Assembly: GCA_036850595.1 (NCBI GenBank)
Contig: CM072153.1
Coordinates: 16,324,169 to 16,388,168 of the forward strand
DNA length: 64,000 nucleotides
Source of the DNA: Rhyacichthys aspro
Taxonomy: Eukaryota > Chordata > Actinopteri > Gobiiformes > Rhyacichthyidae
Direction of reading: 5' to 3'
Both the position numbers and the translations under genes were made by a program. The notes beneath the pieces are model-generated. The model had not been told where the DNA came from. It saw nothing but the letters and a program-made list of their open reading frames with translations, and searched no databases. Shown here piece by piece: positions 49,121 to 60,858 of the stretch. Position 1 is the stretch's first letter. Each line of letters starts with the position of its first letter.

Positions 49121-51952
49121 TCAATCTGGAGGGAGCAGGTCGTGCAAACGATACCGCTCTCGAATGTGCGGTCTGACATCTTCATTCTACAAGAGTACGA
49201 GAGAAAACCTTTAAACACAGAAAAGACTTTATCATTCAGTTTGAGTGTCGAAACTTTGGAAAAAGTACATACCAGCTCCACCAGCTTCTCAAGGAAAGGG
49301 ACTAACTTTAGGAGCTCATTGTCATTTCTATCCACAAACCAGCTCTCAATAGGAATGCCATTGGAAAGCTGAAACATAGTAAAGCTGTTACCCACTGTCG
49401 ATAGAGTGTCAATTCATTTTATTTTACTGTATGACTGTTTTACCTGATAGGCAAAGGCTTGGGGCGAGTTGTCAATAATTACTGTCTTGGACAGATCCCG
49501 TCCAAGAATGTTGAGGTCTTTAATATAATTTCCTTGGACACATACACAATGCTCACGAAATAGTCTATGTCTGTAAAGGAAAAAACAAAAATAGGTCATA
49601 TAGGTTTTACAGTGACTAAAACACAGGCGGGTTCTAAAACAGTGTTTATGACGTCTCAATTCTATCAAATTTTCTGCCTCTGTGTCTCATGTCACTGACC
49701 TAACCAGCTGTTTTTTTGGATCCAGAATGTTTAACAACTTGTCTGCATAAACTTTCTTTGAAGCAGTGAAGAGAATAATCTGAAAATTTGAAGAGACAAA
49801 ACAACTTAAATTAATTTATACTGAGAGCATGTCAAATTTATTAAACACAAAATGAATTGAAGGAAATAGCCTACCTCATACATTTGAGACATGCGCTCAA
49901 GAAACTCTCGGAAAAAGGGCCTCAACCGAACATATACCTGTAGAGATAAAACACATCTTGATCCCTTGTCCCTGATGCATAACAATTTAATGAACCAGTA
50001 TATTTTCACAGTTTGTACCTGGTATATGACATCTTGAAAGAGCACAGGGAATGTCAGTGCTGCATCTTCTAGCTCATTCAAACTACAGTGAACCAGAGTT
50101 TCATCCTACAGGCAACAGAAAAATGATAAGTGAGTCAGTGCCATTGCTAGTTATGTATATCAGAACACCTCCAAAGCTTACCAGGTCCAAAACAAGGGAA
50201 AACTCTGGTGTGCTGCGCGTTTTCAAAGGTAGCGCTGGTTTGCGTGTTAACTGTTCTTCATTCAGCGGAGGCACGTGCTTGATAAAGAAATACCTAAAAA
50301 AAAGAAAAAAAACAGACTTGAGACATGAGTTATAGCAACAGATCAAATAGATCAAACATGCATTAATATTTTTAAACCATGTAATCAGCTAATAGCCTGG
50401 TACATTTTACTTTCACAGCACCTACATAACCCATAAGCCATCACATAGTAATTCAACTGATGATAAAAATGTAGCTTGTGCTGCCACACAGTGGTGTGAT
50501 TGTTAATTTATTTTAACGCCACACAAAATGCAATGTCACCTTGAACAGAACCACAGAGGGAAGCAGACAACACTTCTCAGAGTGTCACTGGATACCTTTA
50601 TGAATTAAAATTAAATATCTCTACATGATGTGTACTTACGGATCAAAGACTTCCCAGTCCTCCTCATATGAAGTTTCTACAGGGACCGGTGGTAACGGGT
50701 GAGGATAACCACCATCCGGCATACAAACTGGAGCTGATGATCAAACTCATTGTTAGAATTTGTAAGTTGTGATGATGATTTAAACAAAGTGGGGGCCACA
50801 TAATATAAAGAAAATTACTGTAATCACAAATGTTTAACAAAAAAATGTCATTACAAACATAAATGTCATAGTGTTTAAGAAGTTAGTGCTAAGAGGATTG
50901 TACCTGTTAATGGTGGCATGTCAGTTTCAGTGACAATCTCCCCTTCTTCTATGGTATCAGAAGTAATCTGAAGCCGCTGTGGTAACATTGCACTTGTGTG
51001 ACATAAAGTGATGCTCTCTGTAGATGTTAGTGTGCTGCTAGGCATCTCTTCTGCCTGCTCAATGTCCAACTGTTTCATGATTTCCTCTGCCTCCATGGCT
51101 TGGCCTGGAGAGTCTGACCCAGGTGTGGCTTGATAAAGAGACAATTAAATTTTTCCCCAAAAAAGGCATGAATTCAAAATGTCTGCATGTAAGCAATGTT
51201 TTTATTTTTACCTGTTTTTGTTGCTGGTGAGAAAAAGTTGAATACTGGAGAGAAGATGGTCCCAAGCAGAGTGGTGCGGGGTGGGCTGTTACCTTCCTCA
51301 ACTGGGGCCTCAAGTTTTCCATTTGGTTTTATTGGTTTACTATTGAGCGTCAATGTGTCTAAGTATATTAAAAAATATAGATTAGAAAAGTTACAAATAT
51401 AAGTGAATCACACATCTTAAACCCAAGTATAAGCATTATGCAAATGTAAAAAAAGGAAAAAGAATAGGATTTTGACACTGTACCTTTAGTGGGACTTTTT
51501 CTACAAACTCTGGGGACTGCTTTATTGGGAAGGCCTCTGGTCTGTGGTGTTGAAGTAATTAGATTGCTATCAGGACTACAATCAATACGACTTTTCTTGG
51601 CAGGGATATCCTGCTCCACCTGAGAGAGATTCCAATCGACAGAGAGATTATCAGCTATTCAGACTACAGATTAACTGTCAGATGGTGTTATAGTCAAAGG
51701 TAAAAAATGGCACAAATGAAAGAAAAAAATATATTGTAAGACTGACAACTGATCGAAGCCTACCTTTACAGCATTTCCACGAATAATTTTTTTAATAGTG
51801 GACAACAGGCCTGTCTCATTCTTCTTCATTTTGCCTCGATTTCTCACTGTTGAGGGCTCCACTGCGCAGTGTTTCCGTTTGCCCTGTGGCAAATGTGTGC
51901 GACGGCCTAAGTTCGGCTGCTGAGGAGCTTTACGCACTCTCAGCCTCATCAT
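49121..51952 (-). CDS. ctdspl2: CTD small phosphatase-like protein 2
   Basis: HAD-family protein serine phosphatase of the SCP/FCP type, acting on RNA polymerase II CTD-like and other phosphoproteins in the nucleus. Twelve coding exons: 51764-51952, 51484-51619, 51212-51358, 50904-51128, 50640-50733, 50182-50293, 50019-50105, 49875-49937, 49700-49779, 49444-49570, 49273-49368 and 49121-49186. They give 473 aa (human 466). Two adjacent ATGs (51952, 51949) could start it; the second gives MRLR as in human. Residues 1-250 are basic and Ser/Pro-rich, with TTLLGTIFSPVFNFFSP conserved. The catalytic DLDET motif at 300-304 carries the DxDxT aspartates, split between two exons (DL at the end of one, DET opening the next). 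The conserved end is HDLLPPD. sqor lies upstream on the same strand. Confidence 0.96.
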
Positions 51953-53340
51953 GCTCCTACGTCACATAGAAAATTCTGTCAAAGAAAACACAAGACAGTT
52001 TACTTTATGCATTTTAATACTTAAAGCAATCAGTTAAAACAATACACATTTTTCACACCAACATACTTGTGTCTGCCATAAATGTCAAAGTCATGTCTGA
52101 ATATTGTGTATTGTGTGTGACTAGTACATTTTGTCTAAAAATAGTTGAAAATTGGGAAGTTTACATTTGTTGATACATTTCCTGGTCATGTCAAGTGTCC
52201 CAAAGAATCTACAGGACCAGTGATTAAATAAACAAAAACCAAGCACAAAGCATGAAGACTTTTCTGGCAATAAACCTGCTGGGGACAGTTCATAATTTTT
52301 ATTTATTATTTTTTTATAGTCTAGTTGTCTGACTGACTATAAACATCACTCATATGACGTGAAGTGTAAACCTATCCGACACATGTCAAGCACCGTTAGT
52401 GGGCGGAGAACATTTGGTGTGTTTAGACGTTCCAGTGGATAAAGTAAAAACAGAAATATGACAATGAATAATACAACAACTAATATGCGTGTTGTCAGTG
52501 GTCATTCGTAGGCTCTGGAGAGAACTGAGTGTGTTTTGTTAGCACATCAAGCTCACTGTTATGTAACATCGAGAGAGCCTGCGTTAACACCTTCGACGTC
52601 AGCTACCGCTAACATTAGCCTTTCGCTAGACAACTGTCTCAGTGAAAATCCGTCTGAGATTAACACAGTGTGTATATACTCATGCTAGGCTCTGATTGTC
52701 ACCACGATTCGTATTTATAATTAAGTTTTCAACGTAAATGCTATTCAGGTGCAATCAGAGCTAGCGTGCTGGCTAACGCTATCCTAGCAAATGGTTAGCT
52801 ACAAGGCTAACAAAAACCCAGTGACCGCAAAAGCAAGACTATGTCATTTTTCACTTATCGCCTCTTATAACTTCTACGGTATGTTCCCTGCCTAATTTGT
52901 ATTTAGATATGCTATATCGCTTTAAAAATGTCACTACAATGCAGCAAAGGAACGAGCTGGCTAGCGTGATTTTGTGCATTGCTACTATTTTCAGCCATTA
53001 GACTACGCCCCCTTCTTTAGCTAGTTCACGTTAGCCATCAGCTAGCATCGGGCAGCTTTGAGAGGCACAAACCTGTTTTGTTTACATGTTGACGTAGGTC
53101 GTTACTTACCAATGATCTGGGAAGCGCTTGTAAGTCGCCACTGCGTTGTCAGCTTTTGGCCGCAACTAAGGCCCTCAGAGAGCGGCCGGGCCGTGGTTGT
53201 TGCTGCCAGTTGTGTTTATCGCTCCGGAGCAAGTCACAGATCAACCCCGTCTACGGACGCCATTTCCCGCCTCGTCACAAATCCAGCGCTGCGCAGGAGA
53301 ATGCGACACTCACGTAGAGCAGACAGGCACCAACGTGGCC
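51953..53340 (-). promoter_or_regulatory. ctdspl2: ctdspl2 5' UTR, leader intron and CpG-rich promoter
   Basis: The ATG exon opens at 51975 (acceptor TTTTCTTTGACAG). A non-coding first exon ends at 53110 (donor CATTG, then GTAAGTAAC). Upstream, about 53130-53340 is GC/CpG-rich and should be the promoter. The leader intron (about 1.1 kb) holds no visible coding sequence. Confidence 0.6.
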
Positions 53341-54884
53341 AAGAGGAGCCCGCAGAAATACATCCATGCACAAGACTGGCTACATTCACATTACATAGAA
53401 ATGATGTCCAGAGCTGACTTTTTATGTGCACTTTTAGTAAATCAGATTGAGGGTAAGCTGATCCAAAACCTGAAGTAACAAAATAGTCAGCAGTGGTTGT
53501 AATCCTAATGTGACAAACACCAAAGAGAAATTTGAATTTATTTTTTTTATGATCTTCGTGTCGTGCTTTTTCAGTAAACGATTTGTTTTACCAGATCTTC
53601 TCACTATTATCATTAATTGCTGTTGGTCACAGTAAAGTCAGAATAGATGCGATTTTAGACTTGGACAACAAATGTAAGGGGACTGGATCTAGTTAAAAAG
53701 AAATGGTTCACTGGCCACAGTCAACTCAAGTGCAGCTGGACCAGGACTCCCTAGTTGAAATCTGGATGAGCGTCTGCAATACCAATTAAAAATAACAGTT
53801 AATTGTAATATCATAACCTTTTCACTTCCCCTTTTAATATTCCTGGCCAGTCCACAGACAAAAACTTTGTGTCGCAGCCTTCACATAATTTGACATATGG
53901 CTAAAAGTTAAGAGCTCCTCATGCAATTAATCATTCAACAAAAATGTTTAATATTATTTCTGCAATACAGAAAAGAGTTATAGAAAAATATAGAAAAAGA
54001 GTTTTCACAGCATATATTGCAATGTATTTTTCAGTTACACTAATAAAATAGCCATATTAACTGCAAATAGAACATTATTAAGTCAAACAAAACTTCTGAA
54101 AGAATGTAGCTGAATATTTTGACAGTTGCAAATCACTTCATACAAAGCCCTGTTCTCACTTGCAGTTAAAGTTTCAGTCAATAGGCATAAATTGCTGTAT
54201 ATCAAATGTTGGCACAAATGTGAATTCATTATTTGTTTTCTACAAAATTATCTAAGTTAAATACTACTGGTGCATCAAATGTCGCAGCACTTCCAGTTTG
54301 TTAGAAAATAAATTAATTTAAAGTCATTTTTACCAGTGCAGTATGAACAAAAAAAAATTACAATGAAACTAGTTCAGCAATAAACTATGAGATAGTACAA
54401 GTAAGTAGTACTGTAGTAATAAACTCTGCAACTGCATAATATCTCTAGTCAAGGCATTAATCATTAACATGTACAGTTCAATTGGACTGCATGGCTCAGT
54501 AAAACAAGATGCACGGTACAAAAAGGTTTGGACCATGTTAGGAATGATATGATTTACATTAGTATCAGATCTACAGTTCTTTAAGTAAGCATCTTAAATA
54601 TGTTTTTACAAGGACAGGCCAACTTTAGTTTGGTATAAAAATACTATACATTTGATTTTAGGCTCTGACAGATAAAAGATTGATAAGGTGATAAAGCTTA
54701 CTCTACCATGTGCCATTGCGCTTCTTATTTTCAGATTTCTACAAACCTTCCTTCTTTGATGTTTGTCCTCATAAATGACACAATTCTTTTTGCATGTAAT
54801 GAATAGGATTGAGAATATAGATCCGACTGTCTTTCCCTAGACATTTACGGAATCTAAATCTAAACCTTTTTCTTGAAAATAGTT
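53341..54884 (-). other. ctdspl2-sqor spacer, including the sqor 3' UTR
   Basis: AT-rich, no coding exon. Some or most of it is probably sqor 3' UTR. A minus-strand AATAAA (TTTATT at 53538-53543) is one possible end; no signal closer to the stop was convincing. Confidence 0.4.
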
Positions 54885-57600
54885 TCATTTCATTCCAAGG
54901 TGCATTATCTTCCTGTATGGTCCCGGCCCACCCCACAGGCCCCTAATATTAGAGAAAAGGAATATTTGGTACAACCAAATACAATTTGCAGTGATAGTTA
55001 ATAATAAAAAATATTCTTAAACATATTTACCTGAGAAGACCATGCCAATAGAGATGGGGCATGAGATCAGCTTTCATGTGGTACATTATTCTACTTTCTT
55101 TGGCTTGATTGATGGGAAATGTTTCCAGTGGTTGTCCATTGTAGTCAAACTCTGCCAGAATTACTGTGTTGTAGCTTGTAACCAATGGGCATGAAGTGTA
55201 GCCGTCATACTGAAAACAAGAAAATGGATTACGCTCAATTTAAATGTCAAAGACAATATTGTAAATCTGAAAAATAACTTCTAGTGTATTACTTACAATC
55301 TTATCTGGCTTCTCTTTTTTAAGTACCTTACAAATGGTTCGGTTCAAAATTGCAGATTGTGCAGCTAAAATAAAAATAAATACATTAGTTGTTTATGTTT
55401 ATGCAAGCTTTACATTTGTTTTTAAGAAATGATCATGGTATGCATATACTAGGGTAATTATGGGATCATTTCAGTCCCCTTAATAAATGGAGCTTTGGGC
55501 AGATTATCTACAAATTCACACTAAAATATATATCATAAAATACTTTCTTGGCTAAACCAACAAAATTTCCAACAAAAAAGGTGTTTTTAGAATGTATAAA
55601 AATAAATGGTATGGACAGTAAATAGGCCTACAGTGCTGCTGCTGAGTATACATTTTTCTATTATGTAACCTTCATTTAATCAATTAAAGAATCAATGTTA
55701 TATATTACAGAGTTGTGTTGTGACTAGTTCTAGAGATAAATGTAGCCATCACACAGAATTACATATTGAATTACATATATTGAAGAGGGGTCATTCTTCC
55801 TTTTTCATAATGGGAACAACTAATATGATTTTGATATATTTTTTATGTATATTATTATTGTAGTTATGTATTTTATAGTAAAACGTTACATAGTGTCACT
55901 TTGACATTTCCAAACATATAATTCTAATGCTTTAAACCATAAAGATCTGTCAAATTTCCAAAGATCCGAGTATGAAATTCTTTTGTTAATTGTTAATCAA
56001 TATCTTTTAAATGATAATATATACAATTTATAGTGTAACTACATCAACAATACAAAGATAATGCATGTGCCTTTCAGTACTGCACTGATACTAAACTAAT
56101 GATACAACATCTGATAACTTACCAACAGCAGCTGCTGTTTTAGCTGTGGGCAGGTTGGTACAGTCTCCAATCCCAAACACATTTGGATACTTCTTATGTT
56201 GGAGATTTTCTTTGTTTATATCTAACCAGCCAACTTGATCAGCCAATGGGCTGCCTTTAATTACAGAGTTAGGCCCCATTGGTGGTGTTACATGAAGCAT
56301 TTCATACTAAAAACAAAAATCAGAGGATTATCAGTCCCATCTAATTATAATTGCACAAATTTAATTTTTCTAATATTATTTATGTTTAATAGTAAAACAA
56401 ATAGGAATCAATATGTACCTCAAACACTGTTGTTTCACCTGGCTTGTCAAGATTTTCAAACACGGCTTCTTGCTTGTCTGCTCGCACCTCAATCAGATTT
56501 TGTCTAAGGTTGATTTGTAGGTCACGCCGTTTCACAATATCCCACAGTGACTCAGCATATTTCTTTATCCCAAAAAGTACGGGTAGTGACGTGTTGTAGA
56601 TCACCTTGGCCTTTTGTCTCTTCCCTGTCTGAAATGCCAAGTCCATTAAATGTGAATACACCATACATTTTAAAAATGTACATCTATACGTCTTTAGGTT
56701 AGTACCTTCCTGAGATATGCATCCGACAGATACATGATTTTCTGAGGGGCTCCAGCACACTTCACTGGTGTGTTTGGAAAAGTGAACACAGCATTTCCTT
56801 CTTTGAAATTCTGCAGCGCCTTCCAAGTTTTGTCCACTGTTTTGACTGAGTAGTTTGATCCAATCTTTGGATGCTCAAACCCCTCTGGCAATCCTTTAAT
56901 CTGAATATTAATTGTGTTACTTTCCCAAGATGAACTGAACTTAATTACTCACATGTGCAATAAAAAACACAAAGAGCTCTACCTTTTCAAAATGTAATTG
57001 TAAGCCAAGAGCAACAATTAAATATTCATAGGAAATCTGTAAAGACAATTGATAAATACATGAAAAAGTATTCAACAAATTAATCATACACTGTATTACA
57101 AAACTATTTGCAACATACTTCTGTCCCATCGTCGGTGCGAACTGTGTTAGTGTCTGGGTTTATTTCCTGAACTTTCGACTTCACCCACTTTACTCCAGAC
57201 GGCATTACTTTTGCTGTGGGACGAGCTGATGAGGCTACATTTTTTGCACCAGCACCAACCAGCGTCCATATAGGCTGATAGTAGTGTGTCTGGGGTAGAA
57301 ATAAAGAGATGGTACATATATTGTGATGCCTTTTACCTTAAAGTAAAAAGTGTTTTGCATAAAGTAGAGTCATCACACAGGTACATAAGGGACCAGTACC
57401 TCACTGGGCTCCACAACAGCCACATTTTCTGCTCCCAACAGTCTCTTCATACGGGCACTCATTGTAATTCCTCCACTTCCTCCTCCAAGCACAAGCATTT
57501 TGTAGTGCATTTTGGCAGAGGCACGGCTGCTTGTGTGAAGATGAGAGATAGCTGTAATCCCCACAGACTGACATTGTCTTATCCGAAACAGGGCTGCCAT
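54885..57600 (-). CDS. sqor: Sulfide:quinone oxidoreductase, mitochondrial
   Basis: FAD enzyme of the inner mitochondrial membrane that oxidises hydrogen sulfide and passes electrons to ubiquinone, the first step of sulfide detoxification. Nine coding exons: 57400-57600, 57119-57289, 56983-57036, 56706-56900, 56419-56628, 56123-56306, 55297-55364, 55031-55209 and 54885-54942. They give 439 aa (human 450). Residues 1-30 are a basic mitochondrial targeting peptide. The FAD-binding GGGSGG is at 39-44. The two redox cysteines are present: Cys190 (TPVKCAGAPQK) and Cys368 (YTSCPLV), spaced exactly as in human. FGIGDCTNLP at about 325-334 is the second FAD contact. The C-terminal LLRGLWGGPGPYRKIMHLGM is the amphipathic membrane anchor. 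A non-coding 5' exon is likely; the ATG exon opens at 57607 (TTTGCCCAG). Confidence 0.95.
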
Positions 57601-60206
57601 ACTGTCTCTGGGCAAACAAAATGCACTTTCAATAACAGTAAAATGACAACAAAAGTCCCTTCCTATGTTGTGCTTCAGGTTAACCAAATATCAATAAAGA
57701 AATATGATCCTGAGAGCACATGAGAACAGCTACAGCAACACATAACAAATAGAAAATTGTTCAGATGCAAGAGCAATTTTATGGACAGGTATGTTCCTCT
57801 GATGCAATAACTCTACAGTCACTTCTGTAAAAACAACAGTACACCAGTACATACTGGGAGTTCCAGTGTTACTACAGTACTATCCTCGTGTGAACTGTGC
57901 CCTCTGCGTGCTGCGTAATACACAACTCTCTACTATTTCTCCTTCTCCTACGTGCCTCTGCAGTGTAACGTCGAAAAACACCGTGATTAATAGGCTATAC
58001 TTGCCCACGTAAGCGTCGATAAAGCCCCAGGCGACTCGGCTGAATTCAGATGAGTTGTCTTGTGCAAGGTAAAGAGTTGTACAGCCCACAACCTGTGAGC
58101 TTCAGCTACTGTGAGAGACTCTGTCGAATCATTTCTCCAGTGGAAGTAAAGTACGGAACTGTAACCCGCCCCTTTTTCCGATTTGACCAATCACAAGTCA
58201 CATAACTCACTGTCAGAGTTCACTTCAGGATATTTTTCATTAAGAACATTTTTTGTCATTTTTTGTCACATTGTTATTTAGCTATTATTGTTAATTGGCA
58301 AACCAAGTATTTATCTGAAAGAAATGTCACTTCTTTCTTGACTAGACCATCACAATCTTCAATCAGTCAAACAGTGCCATGCAGGAGTGCTACCAGGATG
58401 TGACAAAATGTGAAAAGCTGTTGAAGCAGAAAACTGACACACACAGACACTGATTTTAAACCCTTATTGGGCAAGGTCAAAATGGTAACAAAGCATTTGT
58501 ATACCTTTTGGGATAAGTCACATGTAATGGGCAGGACGTGTTCACCTGGAAAATGGTGTAGATGTAACCATGTACAATGAGGAGACTGCATTGGATTTAT
58601 AAAATGAAATCTACCAGCACAAATCAGTATATCTTACTGACAACAGGATATCTATAGATTTTAAAGTTTTATATTGCGTTGAAAGGAGATCACAAATGGG
58701 GAGAAAGTCAGACCTGGGTATTGTGTAACCTTTAGTGCATAAATTCACTATCACTCCTCCTTTAAGAACCTTTTTACTCTTTCCAAACCCTTTACAGAAT
58801 TAGTGACTTGGGTTTCTTTCTTGTTTTTGTTAAAGCATCCATGTGGGCATTAAAGACTGTAGACCACATGAGATGATGAAAAAGTTTACATTTCTAGCCT
58901 TGGTTTTTAATGGAAAAAATGACCCAAATAAAATCTATACAGTGACTCTCTATAAGGTCACAACACTTTCATTCATAACAATCAATATTTCAATATCATA
59001 ATCAAATGTGGTCTTTGCATTGTCCTTGTCATTGACTGAACCGTGTCTTGGGTGCTTTCATTTATTTATCAAATAAACATGAACCTGCTTTTTCCAAATC
59101 AGAGCAGAGATCTGTGATCAAAATCATTGAAATCAGGCCAATCCCTTTGTAATGAATCACGTAGGCCTCCCTCTTATCCTTTGTACACCATTCACAAACC
59201 AGTTTATCTTCCTCTCTTTGCTGATATATAAACACAGTATCCTCATATTTATTGTCAAGATACATGGCTCAATAAACTCACAGGATTACAACATATGTCT
59301 TTTTAAACCAACATTTCAATGGCATTACCAAAAAGGTTTAACAACTCACTCTTTGTCAATTTCCTGTGATAAAGTGAAGGGCGTGACACAGTTGTAAAAA
59401 TGGAAAATCCAAAGTCAGACGCTTAAACATTTCACAACTGCGACCTATGACTCTATTCAAGATAATTGTGTTTAATAAGTTTTATTGTGAGTTCACCTGA
59501 CATTACAAATTCAACACAACTCATCTTTAATTTTAATATCTTAACAAAAGCACTGAATGCATGTAATCGCATGATCAATAGGCTATTATCACTGATTAGG
59601 CTAATAAACAATAAATAATGAGCATTAGTAGTTATAAAAGTAGTGTCGTGAAGATTTTTTGCACAGTTTTGTCTACTAACTGTCTTATCGATCTTATTTT
59701 AGGGAACTTTTTTCTTGCTAGTAAAACAAAAGGCTTTCCTTTAGATGGCAGCACATGAAAACTGGCATTAACGTGACAGACTAACAGTGAATAGTGAACA
59801 GTGTTGAAGAGTGGGATGATGACACTGCACTCCACCTCTGCAGTGTCCCAACTTTAGACAAGCAGACACCAGCAGAGGGCACTGCGAACATAGAGAAAAA
59901 AACAGGTTTGACACTGATGCTCCAAATTCTTTAAATACTGTATAACAGGGCTTGGATTACAAAATAAAGTAAGTTAGAATAAAACATAAAAAGTATAATC
60001 CTGTATAAGTCCTGTTATGTAAAATGTGTGAAACAATAGATTTATAATTCTGCAAAAAGTTGTGAAAGTCCACCTTTTGCAGAATATTACATCAACAAAG
60101 GTATTATTTGACGGATTATTTGTTAGTAACATCCCTAGTTAGTGGCAGCTGAGCGCACATACAAAGGCCACGCATCTCTCCTGGTAGCGCTTCATCTTGT
60201 GATCTC
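57601..60206. promoter_or_regulatory. Divergent spacer between sqor and atp8b4
   Basis: The sqor and atp8b4 coding regions face away from each other. The probable sqor promoter and first exon lie at about 57850-58160, with moderate CpG content; the first-exon donor could not be placed. 58200-59850 is AT-rich with no exon. A perfect CTCF-consensus match is at 59869-59882. About 60130-60206 holds the 5' end of atp8b4. Confidence 0.4.
59869..59882 (+). promoter_or_regulatory. CTCF-type insulator motif
   Basis: CCAGCAGAGGGCAC matches the 14-base CTCF core consensus CCASYAGRKGGCRS at every position. It sits in the sqor-atp8b4 spacer. A weaker look-alike in the same orientation (two mismatches) lies at 59738-59751. 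Occupancy cannot be judged from sequence. Confidence 0.55.
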
Positions 60207-60827
60207 GGTGAGTTTCCTCAGTTACTGCTGCTGCTGCTACTGAGCGTGTTTCAGTCTCCGCAGATTGTCCCGGATTGTCGTGGGTGCATCATTTTTCGCA
60301 GACTCCCCCTCTCTGCGTGGTCGGTCTCTCGGCAGTGCCTTTCTGTAGCTTTGCTGTTTATTTACATGGCCCTTTACGCGAGTGCTGGCTTATTTTCTGG
60401 AGACAGTGTTTTGCTGCGGAGAGATCTGCGGCATGTGGTGCTCGCTGCTAAATGATCATTGAACCACAGGATACATGGAGACAATACAAGCCTGGTGGGA
60501 CCAACCTGAGCACGGTAAGAATGCACCTCTCAAAGAAAGACTCTGCTATTTTGTGTATAAACCTGCTATGTTGGTGGTAACTGTATTATTTGTATTGCTT
60601 AGGGATAGTTTGCTAAGGAGACAGTCCACAAGGGATTTACCTACAGCCATTCACACAATAGTTGATTTAAAAATGCATGTGGGTGTTGTTGTTTTTTTTT
60701 TGCTTTAGATGTAACCCTTTTATACTTTGAATAATTTACTTTATGCACTGATTTTGTCTCACTTTAGAGCCAACTGTGTGTATTCTTTATGTGTTTTAGG
60801 GAAGCCCTCTGGACGTCCCAGGGGAAC
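60207..60827 (+). other. atp8b4: atp8b4 5' UTR exons and introns
   Basis: Probable first exon ends at 60207 (donor CTCG, then GTGAGT). A second lies at 60470-60514 (donor GTAAGA, weak acceptor CCACAG). The exon with the main ATG opens at 60800 (TGTTTTAG). Inferred from splice motifs only. Confidence 0.45.
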
Positions 60828-60858
60828 ATGGCATTCTGGAGGAGAAAAACTCAAATAG
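60475..60858 (+). other. Upstream ORF overlapping the atp8b4 start (spliced)
   Basis: An ATG at 60475 in the inferred leader exon opens a 32-codon frame. It crosses the splice 60514/60800, runs past the main ATG in another frame, and stops at TAG 60856-60858, the last three bases of that exon. Its ATG has a weak context (T at -3, G at +4). It has no resemblance to P4-ATPases. Confidence 0.4.

Noticed and set aside
53058..53417. 119-codon open frame near the ctdspl2 promoter
   Set aside because: Falls in a CpG-rich promoter and first exon where stop codons are rare by composition; no homology seen.
58081..58100. GC-type donor for a sqor first exon near 57990-58000 (GGGCAAGTATAG)
   Set aside because: Motif present on the minus strand, but no coding constraint is available to confirm it; too weak to list.
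60475..60858. METIQAWWDQ frame as the true N-terminus of ATP8B4
   Set aside because: It hits an in-frame TAG at the exon end and cannot join to the P4-ATPase reading frame.
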